Part shown: positions 1 to 8,827 of the stretch, in pieces
Position numbering within the stretch: the stretch's first letter is position 1
How the letters are laid out: every line of letters starts with the position of its first letter
Source: CBDAPI01 sp965248635
GTDB lineage: Bacteria > Acidobacteriota > UBA6911 > RPQK01 > CBDAPI01
Length of the DNA: 64,000 bases
Assembly: GCA_965248635.1 (NCBI GenBank)
Contig: OZ252114.1
Coordinates: forward strand, 1,488,001 to 1,552,000
Direction of reading: 5' to 3'
The notes under the pieces: generated by a model
Databases searched by the model: none
Told to the model about the DNA's origin: nothing
Seen by the model: the letters and a program-made list of their open reading frames with translations, nothing else
Translations under genes and position numbers: made by a program

Positions 1-1152
1 GTTGACGGGTCGAAACCATCGATCCCGTGAGGCCAGGAACTCTGCATCGGAGGGCCAGCGCGAGGCCCGGAATGTCGCCCCGGAAGCTGCCAGGATGTCA
101 CGATGAGCGATGTTTCCGTTGGCATCAGCCACAAACGCATTTCCCCGGAAGTCCTCCGGGAATGCATCCCCAACATAGATGGTCGCTCCCGTCGCCGCCG
201 TAAAGTGTCCTCCCACGAGTTCCTGACGACCTGCTCCCAGTTCGTCGTAGCGCTGCTGGCGCAGCCGGGTTCTTTTCCGCCGCCATTCCTGAGGCTGCGT
301 CAGAGGGAAAATTTCAGAAATCGGACTTCCGTGGTCCGAAACATCCTGCAGCATCACCGGCACTCTCAAAACAGGACTGTGGAGAATATATCGGGCGGGC
401 AGGACCACATGCCGCAGGTGCTGTGTGTTCTGAGACACGAAGCGTTCCCCCCATTCATTGAAGCTGGACCCAAACTGAGTGGGTCCACCCGCCGGCTCGA
501 AGCGACCTGTCACAGGATGAAAGCGGAAATCGAATCCCCGCACCAGGACCGGCGCATGATCCGGAAGACGCGGAGAGGTGATCGTACCCTGGTGAGCGCT
601 GTTTCCCGCGTAGATCCAGTTGTCCAGACCCAGACGGAGATTCGTAATTCGCGTCTCGCTGGAAACCTGGTCGTTGAAGCCCGTATACCAGCATTCCCGC
701 AGATCGGCCTCGTCGTCGCCATCCAGGTCCTTGAGATACAGGATGTCGGGTGCCGCCGTGACAAAAAGCCCCCCCTTCCACGGCAGCACGCTGGTGACGT
801 TGCGAAGGTCACGCGCGAAGACGGTTGAGCGATCCGCCACTCCATCGTCATCGCTGTCTCGAAGCAGCCTGACGCCGCTCCTGGGGGTCTCGCCCGCGGC
901 GGGATCAAAGGGATAGTCATACATCTCGGCGATAAAGGCGGCCCCGTTCTCATCGAAAGCAATCTCCACCGGGTCGGCCACCAGCGGTTCGGATGCAAAC
1001 AGCTCAATGGCGAATCCTTCGACGATTTGAAAGCTCTGAAGTGCTTCCTGGGGGGCGAGGGGGTCGGTGTGGTCCGGACCGGGTGCCAAAGAGCATCCCG
1101 TGGCTGCAGCCAGGAGAAGGACAGCGCTAACCCAAACCCGCTTCAATTCCAC
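1..1152 (-). CDS. PVC-type membrane-bound dehydrogenase, lipoprotein, 3' end outside window
   Basis: Reading the minus strand from a GTG at 1152 gives 384 open codons that run off the window edge. The N-terminus has a basic start, a hydrophobic run and a lipobox-like LLAAATGC near residues 14-21, so it is probably an outer-surface or periplasmic lipoprotein. The following text (FQIVEGFAIELFASEPLVAD, then FIAEMYDYP and a D-rich DSDDDGVAD loop) matches the N-terminal domain of the Pirellula/Verrucomicrobium-type dehydrogenase family, predicted beta-propeller sugar dehydrogenases often fused to a cytochrome c. It starts 89 bp behind the SelA-like gene on the same strand, so the two may be co-transcribed. 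The ribosome site before GTG is weak, and the TTG at 1146 is an alternative start. The catalytic end and any haem motif lie outside the window. Confidence 0.8.
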   Translation of the reverse strand, partial: MELKRVWVSAVLLLAAATGCSLAPGPDHTDPLAPQEALQSFQIVEGFAIELFASEPLVADPVEIAFDENGAAFIAEMYDYPFDPAAGETPRSGVRLLRDSDDDGVADRSTVFARDLRNVTSVLPWKGGLFVTAAPDILYLKDLDGDDEADLRECWYTGFNDQVSSETRITNLRLGLDNWIYAGNSAHQGTITSPRLPDHAPVLVRGFDFRFHPVTGRFEPAGGPTQFGSSFNEWGERFVSQNTQHLRHVVLPARYILHSPVLRVPVMLQDVSDHGSPISEIFPLTQPQEWRRKRTRLRQQRYDELGAGRQELVGGHFTAATGATIYVGDAFPEDFRGNAFVADANGNIAHRDILAASGATFRASRWPSDAEFLASRDRWFRPVN

Positions 1153-1241
1153 AGAAAGCCCGCACCTGGAACTTGATTGGACTTGGAAAGGTGCGAAGCG
1201 AGAGCGATCACGTCCTCGCCGGGATTCGACCCGCTGATCAA

Positions 1242-2432
1242 TCAACCCAAAAGCTCCCGCAACCTTTCTCCGATCGCCTCCACATCGCCCTCTCGCAGGC
1301 ACATCGGATTGAACACCAGTGCCCCCTCGTAGACCTGCGATGTATTCACATGAATACTCGGCTCTCCCGCCATCAACTGCCGTGCCAGCTCGATCCCTGT
1401 CACCCCCGCTGTTTTGTCCAGGGCCAACCTGATAATGGGCACCGATCGATTCAGACCCGTCCGGGAGGTCGTATGAGGGAGCCGCTCCATCGCTTCCAGC
1501 AGCGCCTCTGCCTTCTCCGCCCACGCCGACTGCCGTATCTCATCGCCCTCCTCCACAAACTGTTTCAGCGCCACCATCAAACCCACAATCTGCTCTTTTC
1601 CCACCTTGCAGGGCCGTCCAACCCCGTGCTGTGGACCTCCCGGAAGTGTCGATTTGTCGATAAGCGAGGGCGGGGGTTCCCACAGCTCAAACAAGACATC
1701 CTGATCCAGCTGCTGGAGGGCTGCCGAAGAAACCAGATCTCGTCGCCCGCAAAGGATGCCCGTCCCTTGAGGTCCCTGAATCGCTTTCCCGCCGCTGAAA
1801 CAGACCAGATCGGCCCTTTCTTCTATGAACCGCTTTAGATTTGCCGCCGGCGGCAGTTGACCGGCCGCATCGACAATCACCGGCACGCCGTGTTCCCGCC
1901 CGACCGCCGTCACCTCCCGGAGGGGAGGGCGGGCATGGCGGTTGGCCACATAGGCGATCGCCGCGCTGCGCTCGGTAATCGCGTCGGCAATCTCCCAAGC
2001 CTCGGTGTCCCGCACCCCGGCCCCGGAAAACCGGTCTGAAATACCCACTTCCACCAGTGTCACACCCACGGAGCGAATGGCATGATCGTAAAAATTCCGA
2101 TGGCTGCGGGGCATAATCACTTCGTTTTTCATCCCCTCCGTATCCGGAAGTCGGTTCATTTTCCCCGGGTCCAGTCCGGCAACACACGCCGCCGTTCCCA
2201 GCATCAGACCGGCGGCTGCTCCCGAGGTCACATATCCCGCCTCGGCGCCTGTCAGTTCTGTAATCAACCGCCCCGCTTCGGCCTGAAGCTCAGCGATATC
2301 CACACAGAACTGCGACGCCTCCCGCATCGCCCGAGCCACCTCCTCGTGCATCAGGGCCCCACTCAACCGGGTTGTCGGACCCGCCGCATTGATAATGGTT
2401 CGAACCCCCAGTCGCTCATAAATATTGTCCAT
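1242..2432 (-). CDS. SelA/DgaE-like PLP-dependent enzyme (aminotransferase class V fold)
   Basis: The 396-residue protein opens with a SelA-family type N-terminus (YERLGVRTIINAAGPTTRLS). It has an Asp in PVIVDAAGQLPP that would bind the PLP ring nitrogen, and a likely Schiff-base Lys in FSGGKAIQGPQGTG near residue 225. Members of this family include selenocysteine synthase, D-glucosaminate-6-phosphate ammonia-lyase and related C-O or C-N lyases. No selB, selD or tRNA-Sec is visible nearby, so a catabolic ammonia-lyase-type role is more likely than selenocysteine synthesis, but the substrate cannot be read from sequence. The gene lies directly upstream of the lipoprotein dehydrogenase on the same strand. 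Confidence 0.8.
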   Translation of the reverse strand: MDNIYERLGVRTIINAAGPTTRLSGALMHEEVARAMREASQFCVDIAELQAEAGRLITELTGAEAGYVTSGAAAGLMLGTAACVAGLDPGKMNRLPDTEGMKNEVIMPRSHRNFYDHAIRSVGVTLVEVGISDRFSGAGVRDTEAWEIADAITERSAAIAYVANRHARPPLREVTAVGREHGVPVIVDAAGQLPPAANLKRFIEERADLVCFSGGKAIQGPQGTGILCGRRDLVSSAALQQLDQDVLFELWEPPPSLIDKSTLPGGPQHGVGRPCKVGKEQIVGLMVALKQFVEEGDEIRQSAWAEKAEALLEAMERLPHTTSRTGLNRSVPIIRLALDKTAGVTGIELARQLMAGEPSIHVNTSQVYEGALVFNPMCLREGDVEAIGERLRELLG

Positions 2433-2716
2433 CGCCTTATATTAATCCTTATATCTCACAAACTCGGAAGGCTTAGTACTCCCTTCCATAAATACGGTGA
2501 TGTTTGCGGATGGGCTTGGGAGGTGAGGTTGCGTTCTTCTTTCCCCAGGGGTTCTGGATAATGAGCTTTGCATTGTCATCTTGCAGATCAGACGTGCGAC
2601 GATCTGCGGACCCTGACCCTCCATCGGTGTGACTCTCGACACAGTCAGAGGTGGACCCGGAAAACTGGACCATTTGCTAAGGTGGCTCCGACCTGAATCA
2701 GAAAGGATGAGGAGTC

Positions 2717-2998
2717 ATGGAAAAACGAAGGAATTTTTCAGCTCAGTTTAAAGCGAAGGTGGCACTGGAAGCGCTGCGAGGCGAGCACACCCTGAGCGAG
2801 CTGGCGGCTCGCTACGAGATCCACCCGAATATGATCACGAATTGGAAAAAGCGGGCCCGAGAGGGCCTGGTCGATGTGTTCGCGGGCAAAGTTGAGAAGC
2901 GTCAGAGAGGAAGCGAGGCGAAGACCAAAGAGCAGTACGCCAAGATCGGCGAACTGACGGTGGAAAAGGATTTTTTGTCCAAAGTGCTCGATCGCTGA
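2717..2998 (+). CDS. IS3-family transposase OrfA (helix-turn-helix)
   Basis: The 93-residue protein starts MEKRRNFSAQFKAKVALEAL and carries the IS3 OrfA helix-turn-helix (LSELAARYEIHPNMITNWKK, about residues 28-47) followed by a charged leucine-zipper-like helix. It has a good ribosome site (GAGGAG) just before the ATG. Its last codons overlap the slippery heptamer that joins it to OrfB. It binds the element ends and multimerises in the family. It looks intact. Confidence 0.9.
   Translation: MEKRRNFSAQFKAKVALEALRGEHTLSELAARYEIHPNMITNWKKRAREGLVDVFAGKVEKRQRGSEAKTKEQYAKIGELTVEKDFLSKVLDR
2971..2977 (+). promoter_or_regulatory. Programmed -1 frameshift site T TTT TTG
   Basis: In the OrfA frame the codons read GAT TTT TTG, so the heptamer T TTT TTG fits the X XXY YYZ slippery rule. 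A -1 slip enters the OrfB frame, which is open from here through SLSVKARKAAIEPEHPRLSM to the OrfB ATG. This is the standard way IS3 elements make the OrfAB fusion transposase. Confidence 0.7.
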
Positions 2999-3048
2999 GT
3001 GTCAAGGCCAGAAAGGCCGCGATCGAGCCGGAGCACCCGAGACTGAGC

Positions 3049-3918
3049 ATGCGCAGACAATGCAGGCTGATGAGTCTGAACCGCTCGACTTTGTACTATG
3101 AGCCCAAAGGTGAGAGCGAAGAAAACCTGCAACTGATGAGACGACTGGACGAGCAGTTCTTAGAGACTCCCTACTACGGATCCCGGCAGATGGTCTATCA
3201 CTTGAAACGGCAAGGCTACCAGGTGGGCCGCAAACGGGTTCGTCGCCTGATGGACAAAATGGGCCTGGCGGTCATCTATCCAAAGCCGCGGACCTCACAG
3301 CCGCACCCGGAGAATCGAGTGTATCCGTATCTTCTTCGAGGCTTGGCGGTCAGCCGGCCCGATCAGGTGTGGTGTGCGGATGTCACCTACATCCCGATGC
3401 GTCGAGGTTTTTTGTACCTGGTGGCGATCATGGACTGGTACAGCCGCCGGGTTCTGTCCTGGAGGCTGTCGAACACGCTGGAGCCGTTCTCTTGTTGCGA
3501 GGCACTCGAGGAGGCGCTCAACAGGTACGATCCCCCGGAGATCTTCAATACCGACCAGGGGAGTCAGTTCACCAGTGCGGAGTTCACGGGACTACTCAAA
3601 GAGGCCGGGGTGCGTATCTCGATGGACGGCCGGGGCCGCTGGATGGACAACATCTTCATCGAGCGGCTGTGGCGTTCACTCAAGTACGAATGCGTTTATC
3701 TGAACGCTTTCGAAACCGGGTCGGAGGCCCGCCGAGGGATCGGCCACTGGATCAATCTATACAACAGCCAGAGACCTCACTCGGCACACAACGGAGCGAC
3801 GCCCGAAGAGGTGTACACTGGCTTGGACAAAAATTCTGAGAGGGGCCTCGCCCTCGGGCTCATCCCCTCTCAGAATTTCCCTGACTGGCGGCAACAAGAA
3901 CTACGGAGTCCACCTTAG
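3049..3918 (+). CDS. IS3-family transposase OrfB (DDE integrase core)
   Basis: The 289-residue frame has the rve-type catalytic core: first Asp in WCADVTYIP (about residue 108), second Asp in FNTDQGSQF (about 168) and the Glu in FIERLWRSLKYE (about 204). An HTH_21-like segment precedes it (YYGSRQMVYHLKRQGYQVGR). The ATG at 3049 is only the first methionine. The frame is open further upstream and is probably expressed mainly as an OrfAB fusion through the slip site at 2971-2977. No lesion is seen, so the element could be active. Confidence 0.9.
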   Translation: MRRQCRLMSLNRSTLYYEPKGESEENLQLMRRLDEQFLETPYYGSRQMVYHLKRQGYQVGRKRVRRLMDKMGLAVIYPKPRTSQPHPENRVYPYLLRGLAVSRPDQVWCADVTYIPMRRGFLYLVAIMDWYSRRVLSWRLSNTLEPFSCCEALEEALNRYDPPEIFNTDQGSQFTSAEFTGLLKEAGVRISMDGRGRWMDNIFIERLWRSLKYECVYLNAFETGSEARRGIGHWINLYNSQRPHSAHNGATPEEVYTGLDKNSERGLALGLIPSQNFPDWRQQELRSPP

Positions 3919-4215
3919 AAATGCCGCCGAGTGGTCCAGCCAATGGGGTCCACCTCTGTCTTCCCGAAACTTGTGGCGTATAACACCAGTGAGACCGCGG
4001 AGCTGCAGTCTCAAGAGTTGGCTGAGCCTCCACTCTCCTACTCTCTTGGTGGGGCCCGAGTCGCGGAATTCGGGCCTCACTTTCCACCCTCTCCCGTGAA
4101 TCGACCACCCCTCGTCCCCCTCCCGGAAAACTTGTGATCGCTCTATCTTCTCCAATTCAATCTTGCGACCGTGATCACTGAATCTTGTCAGGAAGGGACG
4201 TAGGATGAACCATCA

Positions 4216-4833
4216 ATGCGCTATTGTCCCCGTTGCAGCCAGCTCATCCAGGACGCGGCAGTCTACTGCAGATTCTGCCATCGCGAGGTCGTTTCCGAGA
4301 CGACAAGCTCGGAGCGATGGACCAGCTTTGGAGAAAAGTTTCATCAACTTTCGGCGACCCAGCAGCAAACAGTGTGGGATCAGCTCGACCCCGGGGATCG
4401 AACCTATGCTCAGAAAGTCCTGGGGATTGTCCCTCCGGCGCCAGCCAGGACTCAGGAGGCTGTGTCCCCTTCCGCTCAGCGGAGGCGGACCCGGAGATCA
4501 GGGGCTGCTTTCGGCTTCTTTATGGTGGTCAGTCTCTCCCTGTTGCTGATTGGCGGCTATTTGGGTTTTCGGATAATTGAAGCTCCCGGTGGTGACTCCA
4601 AAGGTGTCAGTGGCCAATCATCATCGGTCTACCAGAGGATTGATCGGGTGTTCATCGGAGCTTGGGAAACAGTGACCTCGGCGGTTGCAGATCTTGGCGA
4701 AGCTGCTGCTGACTCGGTTTCAAACGCGGTCGGGAGCATTGCTTCCGACGCTTACCAGGGGGAGGCTCAAGGGCTTCTAGAGTCCCTCAACCTGACTCCA
4801 GACCTTTCGACGCCCCCGCCTGAAGAGCCTTAG
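4216..4833 (+). CDS. Zinc-ribbon, single-pass membrane protein of unknown function
   Basis: The 205-residue protein starts with a double-CxxC zinc ribbon (CPRC at residues 4-7, CRFC at 18-21). It continues with a basic linker (QRRRTRRSG), one hydrophobic helix (FGFFMVVSLSLLLIGGYLGF, about 98-117) and a Ser/Ala-rich tail that is probably outside the cytoplasm. The likely ribosome site is the AGGA at 4203-4206. A 4205 ATG in another frame does not give this zinc ribbon. No enzyme motif is visible and the neighbours give no clue to the role. Confidence 0.7.
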   Translation: MRYCPRCSQLIQDAAVYCRFCHREVVSETTSSERWTSFGEKFHQLSATQQQTVWDQLDPGDRTYAQKVLGIVPPAPARTQEAVSPSAQRRRTRRSGAAFGFFMVVSLSLLLIGGYLGFRIIEAPGGDSKGVSGQSSSVYQRIDRVFIGAWETVTSAVADLGEAAADSVSNAVGSIASDAYQGEAQGLLESLNLTPDLSTPPPEEP

Positions 4834-4849
4834 TACTTGGTACTGCGCC

Positions 4850-4972
4850 GTTGAGCTTGAACGTTACGTGGCAGAAACCGTTTGTACGGCTTTCCCGACT
4901 CGCCTCCGGATCAACATCACACGCCTCCGGCCACCTTGCGTTGGAGTCGGGTCCGCTCAACTTCAGACGTTA
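4850..4972. repeat. attC-like nested palindrome
   Basis: The gap between two small genes holds nested inverted repeats: GTTGAGC (4850-4856) with GCTCAAC (4955-4961), and inside them CCCGACTC (4894-4901) with GAGTCGGG (4944-4951). The right side reads CCGCTCAACTTCAGACGTTA, which resembles the L'-spacer-R' half of an integron attC site. The next gene starts a short distance downstream, as cassette genes do. The left side does not match a canonical R'' box, and no integrase is in the window. A short hairpin CCGT/ACGG (4878-4889) and a direct repeat CGCCTCCGG (4901, 4922) also lie inside. Confidence 0.35.
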
Positions 4973-4991
4973 GCGCTCAGAAAGAGGTGAA

Positions 4992-5516
4992 ATGAAGCCA
5001 GTGTTGGTTGTTCTAGCCTTCATCTTTTCGGTGGCAACTCACACGACTGCTCTTCCCGGTGAACCATCCAAGGCACTGGAGCAAGAAGTAGTCGTGATTC
5101 TCAAGACGAAATATGCTGGCGCTGGACTAAGCAAGGACAAGCATCTTTCCTACATCCGCAGATTCGCAGCAAACACCCGAGAATTCGTCATCTACAGACT
5201 GAACAAAGTTGGTGAGTGGCAGAACCCTTTAAAGGTGCAGGCACCCAACCGAGGTGGTATCTCAGTAGGGTTCTACGTAAAGGAAGGAAAGTGGGGAGGG
5301 GCCCTCGTCGTACCTTACAATGGGACGAAAGACTTTCACGTTTTCAAGGAGACACACGTAGTTAAGAATTCCCGCGACGGTAATTGGCATATCTGGGCGG
5401 AAATCCTCACCCCAAAGGTAGACTCTCCTGAAGCAGCAAAGAACCAGCTCGTCAAGCTATTCAACAACTTTGAAAAGTATCAACAGGGGTCACGGGATCG
5501 GCCTCAAAATGAATGA
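4992..5516 (+). CDS. Secreted protein of unknown function
   Basis: The 174-residue protein has a clear signal peptide (MKPVLVVLAFIFSVATHTTA, cleavage probably near TTALP) and a strong ribosome site AGAGGTG before the ATG. The mature part is a mixed alpha/beta sequence with many aromatic and Lys/Asn residues (ISVGFYVKEGKWGGALVVPY) and no Cys pairs, repeats or known catalytic motif. It directly follows the attC-like palindrome. The family was not recognised. Confidence 0.7.
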   Translation: MKPVLVVLAFIFSVATHTTALPGEPSKALEQEVVVILKTKYAGAGLSKDKHLSYIRRFAANTREFVIYRLNKVGEWQNPLKVQAPNRGGISVGFYVKEGKWGGALVVPYNGTKDFHVFKETHVVKNSRDGNWHIWAEILTPKVDSPEAAKNQLVKLFNNFEKYQQGSRDRPQNE

Positions 5517-5611
5517 GGTTCGACATTCTGTTAAGCTTCTTGCGCCCTAAGTCAACGGCTTCGGGTATCCGTATGTGTTGGAGACAATAAGGAGCTTGGG
5601 AGAGTGAGCTA

Positions 5612-6691
5612 ATGTCCAGCTTCCCCGGGACTTCGGCATCAGCCCAACCGCTACAACCCGTGCAGGGCCCCTCGGCCTGGTACGGATCCGAGATGGCACG
5701 GTCCGATGAGTGGCTCCACGAACTCTCCTCCTCCGCAGTGTCCGAGGTCAAAGCGGCAGTTGAGAGTGTGCTGAGCCGGAGGATCGAGATCTGCGACATC
5801 ACGCGCGACGACTTCGAACTGCCGACGCTGGGCCCGACCCTCGACAGGATCCAGAGGGAGGTCGTCGAAGGTCGGGGCTTCGTGCTGATCCGCGGCGTGC
5901 CCGTGGACGGCTGCGCCATGCGCGAAAAGGCGATCGCTTTCTGGGGCATCGGCAGTTACTTCGGCTGGGCCGTACCGCAGAATACCCAGGGGCACCTCCT
6001 CGGGCACGTCAAGGACATCGGCATGGATCCGGGCAATCCGCTCCACCGCATCTACTCGACTCGTGCGAGACATCTCTTTCATACCGACTCCTGCGACATC
6101 GTCGGTCTCTTCTGCTTACAGAACGCCAAGTACGGAGATTCTAGCATCATCGTTAGCTCGGTGACGATCCATAACGAGATGCTGAAGGCGCGACCGGACC
6201 TCGTCAAGATCATGACTGAACCTTTCCACGTCGACCGGAAGGGTGAAATCCCGGAGGGCAAGGGGCCGTACTATCAGCTGCCGGTCTTCAACTACCACGC
6301 CGGCCATCTCACCACGATCTACGCGCGGGATTTCATTCGGGGGGCGCAACGCTTCGAAGAGGTGCCGCGGCTGACGCCGCAGCAGATCGAGGCGATGGAC
6401 ATGGTCGATGTTCTCGCCAACAGCGACAAGTTACGACTCGACATGGAGTTCCGGCCGGGCGACATCCAATTCCTGCACAACCACCAGATAGTTCACGCGC
6501 GCACGGCCTACGAGGACTGGCCAGAGCCCGAGCGCAAGCGCCATCTGCTGCGGCTCTGGCTGGCGCCCTCGAACGGCCGCCCCCTGCCTCCCGGCTTCGA
6601 GGAGCGTTACGGCAACATCGAGGCCTGCACGGCACGGGGAGGCATTCGCGTGCCAGGCCAAATCCTCTATGCCCCGCTTGAGGCAGAATAG
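5612..6691 (+). CDS. TauD/TfdA-family Fe(II)/2-oxoglutarate dioxygenase
   Basis: The 359-residue protein carries the family iron site: His157-x-Asp159 in LFHTDSCD and a distal His in HNHQIVHARTAYED near residue 298. The downstream Arg-rich stretch (ERKRHLLRLWLAP) would hold the 2-oxoglutarate-binding Arg. Family members hydroxylate small substrates such as taurine, alkyl sulfates or chlorophenoxyacetates, and some act in natural-product pathways. The long N-terminus before VLIRGVPVDG and the ending (PGFEERYGN) resemble the TauD-like enzymes of unknown substrate seen in environmental genomes rather than TauD itself. The ATG at 5612 follows GAGAGTGAGCTA. The gene stands alone, with the next gene convergent 60 bp away. 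Confidence 0.85.
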   Translation: MSSFPGTSASAQPLQPVQGPSAWYGSEMARSDEWLHELSSSAVSEVKAAVESVLSRRIEICDITRDDFELPTLGPTLDRIQREVVEGRGFVLIRGVPVDGCAMREKAIAFWGIGSYFGWAVPQNTQGHLLGHVKDIGMDPGNPLHRIYSTRARHLFHTDSCDIVGLFCLQNAKYGDSSIIVSSVTIHNEMLKARPDLVKIMTEPFHVDRKGEIPEGKGPYYQLPVFNYHAGHLTTIYARDFIRGAQRFEEVPRLTPQQIEAMDMVDVLANSDKLRLDMEFRPGDIQFLHNHQIVHARTAYEDWPEPERKRHLLRLWLAPSNGRPLPPGFEERYGNIEACTARGGIRVPGQILYAPLEAE

Positions 6692-6751
6692 CGGTCCTTG
6701 TTCAGGCAAGTTGCTGAGACAATTAACAACACTTGCCTGAAGAAGCACCGG

Positions 6752-8656
6752 TCAGTTCGACAAAACGGGCAGCTTCACGTGCGAAGGTCTCTGCTGGCTG
6801 TGATAGATCGTGTTGATCGCCTTGATCCTTCTTGTCGGTTTGCCAAGCGGGCCACCGGTGTTTGGATTGACATCGTACATCGGGAAGTTGCTGCTGGAAA
6901 TGTCGAGGCGAATCTTGTGGCCCTTGTTGAATCGGTTGGCCGTTGCCCAGAGGTCGATCGTCACTTTGTAGACGTCACCGGGATCCATTAACGTCTCCTT
7001 CTCATGCGACTCGCGAAAACGCATTCGCAGGATTCCGTCTTCCAGGTTCATTGCGTACCCTGCCGGATAGTCCTTCGAGGGCGGATAAACGTCGACCAGC
7101 TTGGCCGTGAAGTCGGTGTCCCGCGCGCTGGATGAAACCCAAATTTCCGCCTGGATCGGACCTGCAATCTCGACAGACTTTTCGAGCGGAGCGGTTTCGA
7201 ACGACAGCACATCGTGGCGCGACGTCAGCGGTAGCGTGTTGGTTTTTGGATAGTCGTTCGCTTGCGGCGTTTGGTCTTGTGCCCCACGACGCACAAGGTG
7301 TTTGCCCGAATCGATATTGCCGCCGATCGTTGGAACCGGTTGGTCGGGATCAAACTCAAAACTGCTCGCCGCCGATTTTCGGCAAGCCTCGCTTTGCAAG
7401 CTGCCGTCGCCATGCAAAAAGAACTGTCGAGATGAGTAACCAGGCGGCGGCCATGTCGCTGCCGTCTTCCACTCGCCACCGCTTTGCATGCGTCCGTCTG
7501 ATCGACTTTTCGGCTCTTCGCCGCTCATCACAAAGTAGCTCACGTCCGGTTCATCCACGATATCTTCCTCTTCGCCTTTCAAAACGCGATTGAACCAGCC
7601 AAGTGCTTGCTGCTTGATTTTCATTTCAGCCGCCTTGCCAAAGTCGACGTCGCCGGCGAACGTCTTGCCAGTCGAGTGCGTCCAGGGGCCCATGATCAGC
7701 TTGGTGTGCGACTTGTTGCGGCCGTGAAGTCCTTCAAAGTTTTTCAGCGTGCCGCGTTTGAAGATGTCATACCAGCCGCCGACGAAACAAATCGGAATGT
7801 CGGGGTACTGCGAGTGGTACTCCTCGAAGTTGTAGCCGTTTTGTTTCCAGTAGTCGTCGTAGATCGGATGAGCACGCCAGTCTTCGTACCACTGGCGATA
7901 CGATGGCGTCAGATCGAGTGGCCCGCCCGACTTCAACGGCGACGACTCTAACCAGTCGCCCAACTGGGCGTAGGCTTGTTGCATCGCCAATCCGCCTGGC
8001 GTGTCTTCGGGCTCTTCGGCGTCGTAAGTGTGCCCCTCTTTTCCCGTGTACGCCAACCGAAATCCATAGGTCATATTGTGCAACAGCGCGAACGCACCGC
8101 CGCGACCCGCTCCGTCCTCGACGTAGTTCGACGTGCCAACCACGACAAACATCGTTCCAAAATGCGGCGGACGAAGGACGGCAGCCGCGTTTTGAGTCGC
8201 CGCCAAATACGAACCGCCGTAGGTTCCCACGTCGCTCCTGCACCAGGGCCTCGACGCTACCCACTCGACGGCATCAAATCCGTCAGGTCCTTCATTGACG
8301 TAGATATAGAACTCGCCCTCGGACGAATATCTTCCGCGCACATCCTGCGTAACGACGGCAAACCCGTGCTTCACGAAGAACTCGGCCGTTTCCGTCATCC
8401 CGGCTTTGCTGTACGGCGTGCGAATCAAGATCGTTGGAAACGGCCCTTTCGGCTCAAGCTCGCCGTCCGGCAGATAAACATCCGTTGCCAGTCGCACTCC
8501 GTCACGGGCCGGCATCATCAGGTTCTTGCGAATCCGCACCTGCACCACTTCGGCACCTGCGGGTGCAGCCGGTTCGACGACCGAGGCTGCCAGAATCAGA
8601 AAGGAAACTGGGCAAACCGACATCTTCGGCAGAGTCATTCGAGTGATGTTCATCAT
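6752..8656 (-). CDS. Secreted CocE/NonD-family alpha/beta hydrolase (X-Pro dipeptidyl-peptidase S15 type)
   Basis: The protein has about 634 residues. A nucleophile Ser149 in GTYGGSYLAAT, an Asp in GGWYDIF and a His in GPWTHSTGKTF form the expected triad. The beta-rich C-terminal domain (IQAEIWVSSSARDTDFTAKL, then RLDISSSNFP) is typical of this family, which hydrolyses acyl or peptide bonds in cocaine-esterase-like or X-Pro peptidase enzymes. I chose the start at 8656 (possibly 8653) because GAGGACCAC precedes it and a signal peptide follows (PVSFLILAASVVEPAAPAGA). The longer frame back to 8710 has no ribosome site. Natural substrate unknown. Confidence 0.85.
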   Translation of the reverse strand: MMNITRMTLPKMSVCPVSFLILAASVVEPAAPAGAEVVQVRIRKNLMMPARDGVRLATDVYLPDGELEPKGPFPTILIRTPYSKAGMTETAEFFVKHGFAVVTQDVRGRYSSEGEFYIYVNEGPDGFDAVEWVASRPWCRSDVGTYGGSYLAATQNAAAVLRPPHFGTMFVVVGTSNYVEDGAGRGGAFALLHNMTYGFRLAYTGKEGHTYDAEEPEDTPGGLAMQQAYAQLGDWLESSPLKSGGPLDLTPSYRQWYEDWRAHPIYDDYWKQNGYNFEEYHSQYPDIPICFVGGWYDIFKRGTLKNFEGLHGRNKSHTKLIMGPWTHSTGKTFAGDVDFGKAAEMKIKQQALGWFNRVLKGEEEDIVDEPDVSYFVMSGEEPKSRSDGRMQSGGEWKTAATWPPPGYSSRQFFLHGDGSLQSEACRKSAASSFEFDPDQPVPTIGGNIDSGKHLVRRGAQDQTPQANDYPKTNTLPLTSRHDVLSFETAPLEKSVEIAGPIQAEIWVSSSARDTDFTAKLVDVYPPSKDYPAGYAMNLEDGILRMRFRESHEKETLMDPGDVYKVTIDLWATANRFNKGHKIRLDISSSNFPMYDVNPNTGGPLGKPTRRIKAINTIYHSQQRPSHVKLPVLSN

Positions 8657-8827
8657 GTGGTCCTCATCTTTGTGCGGCACGAACCGTACTTCGATGACGA
8701 TTGGCATCAACCGTCATTGTTTGATCGGCGAATTCGGTTTTACGCAAGTGGCATCGTCCGTGTAAATTACACTACAACAGGGGACAATCCTTTTTTCCCG
8801 GCACGCCAAGTCCTTGTTGAATCCGAT

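Larger units (their letters stand above)
2646..3958 (+). mobile_element. IS3-family insertion sequence, complete
   Basis: Imperfect inverted ends bracket two overlapping transposase frames. The outer 13 bases CAGAGGTGGACCC (2646-2658) are repeated exactly in inverted form at 3946-3958, and both continue to TGGACCA and, further in, to CTAAGGTGG. The conserved part may start at TGGACC, so the exact outer boundary is uncertain by a few bases. No convincing target duplication was found outside the ends. The element sits between the SelA-like gene and the zinc-ribbon gene and disrupts no recognisable reading frame. Confidence 0.8.

Noticed and set aside
2433..2645. Short frames in the gap before the IS3 element
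   Set aside because: No ribosome site, mutually overlapping, and no recognisable domain; treated as plain intergenic DNA.
7976..8827. Upstream extension of the membrane glycosyltransferase-like frame
   Set aside because: It lies antisense to the clear CocE/NonD hydrolase and its translation has no domain sense (Arg/His/Ser-rich).
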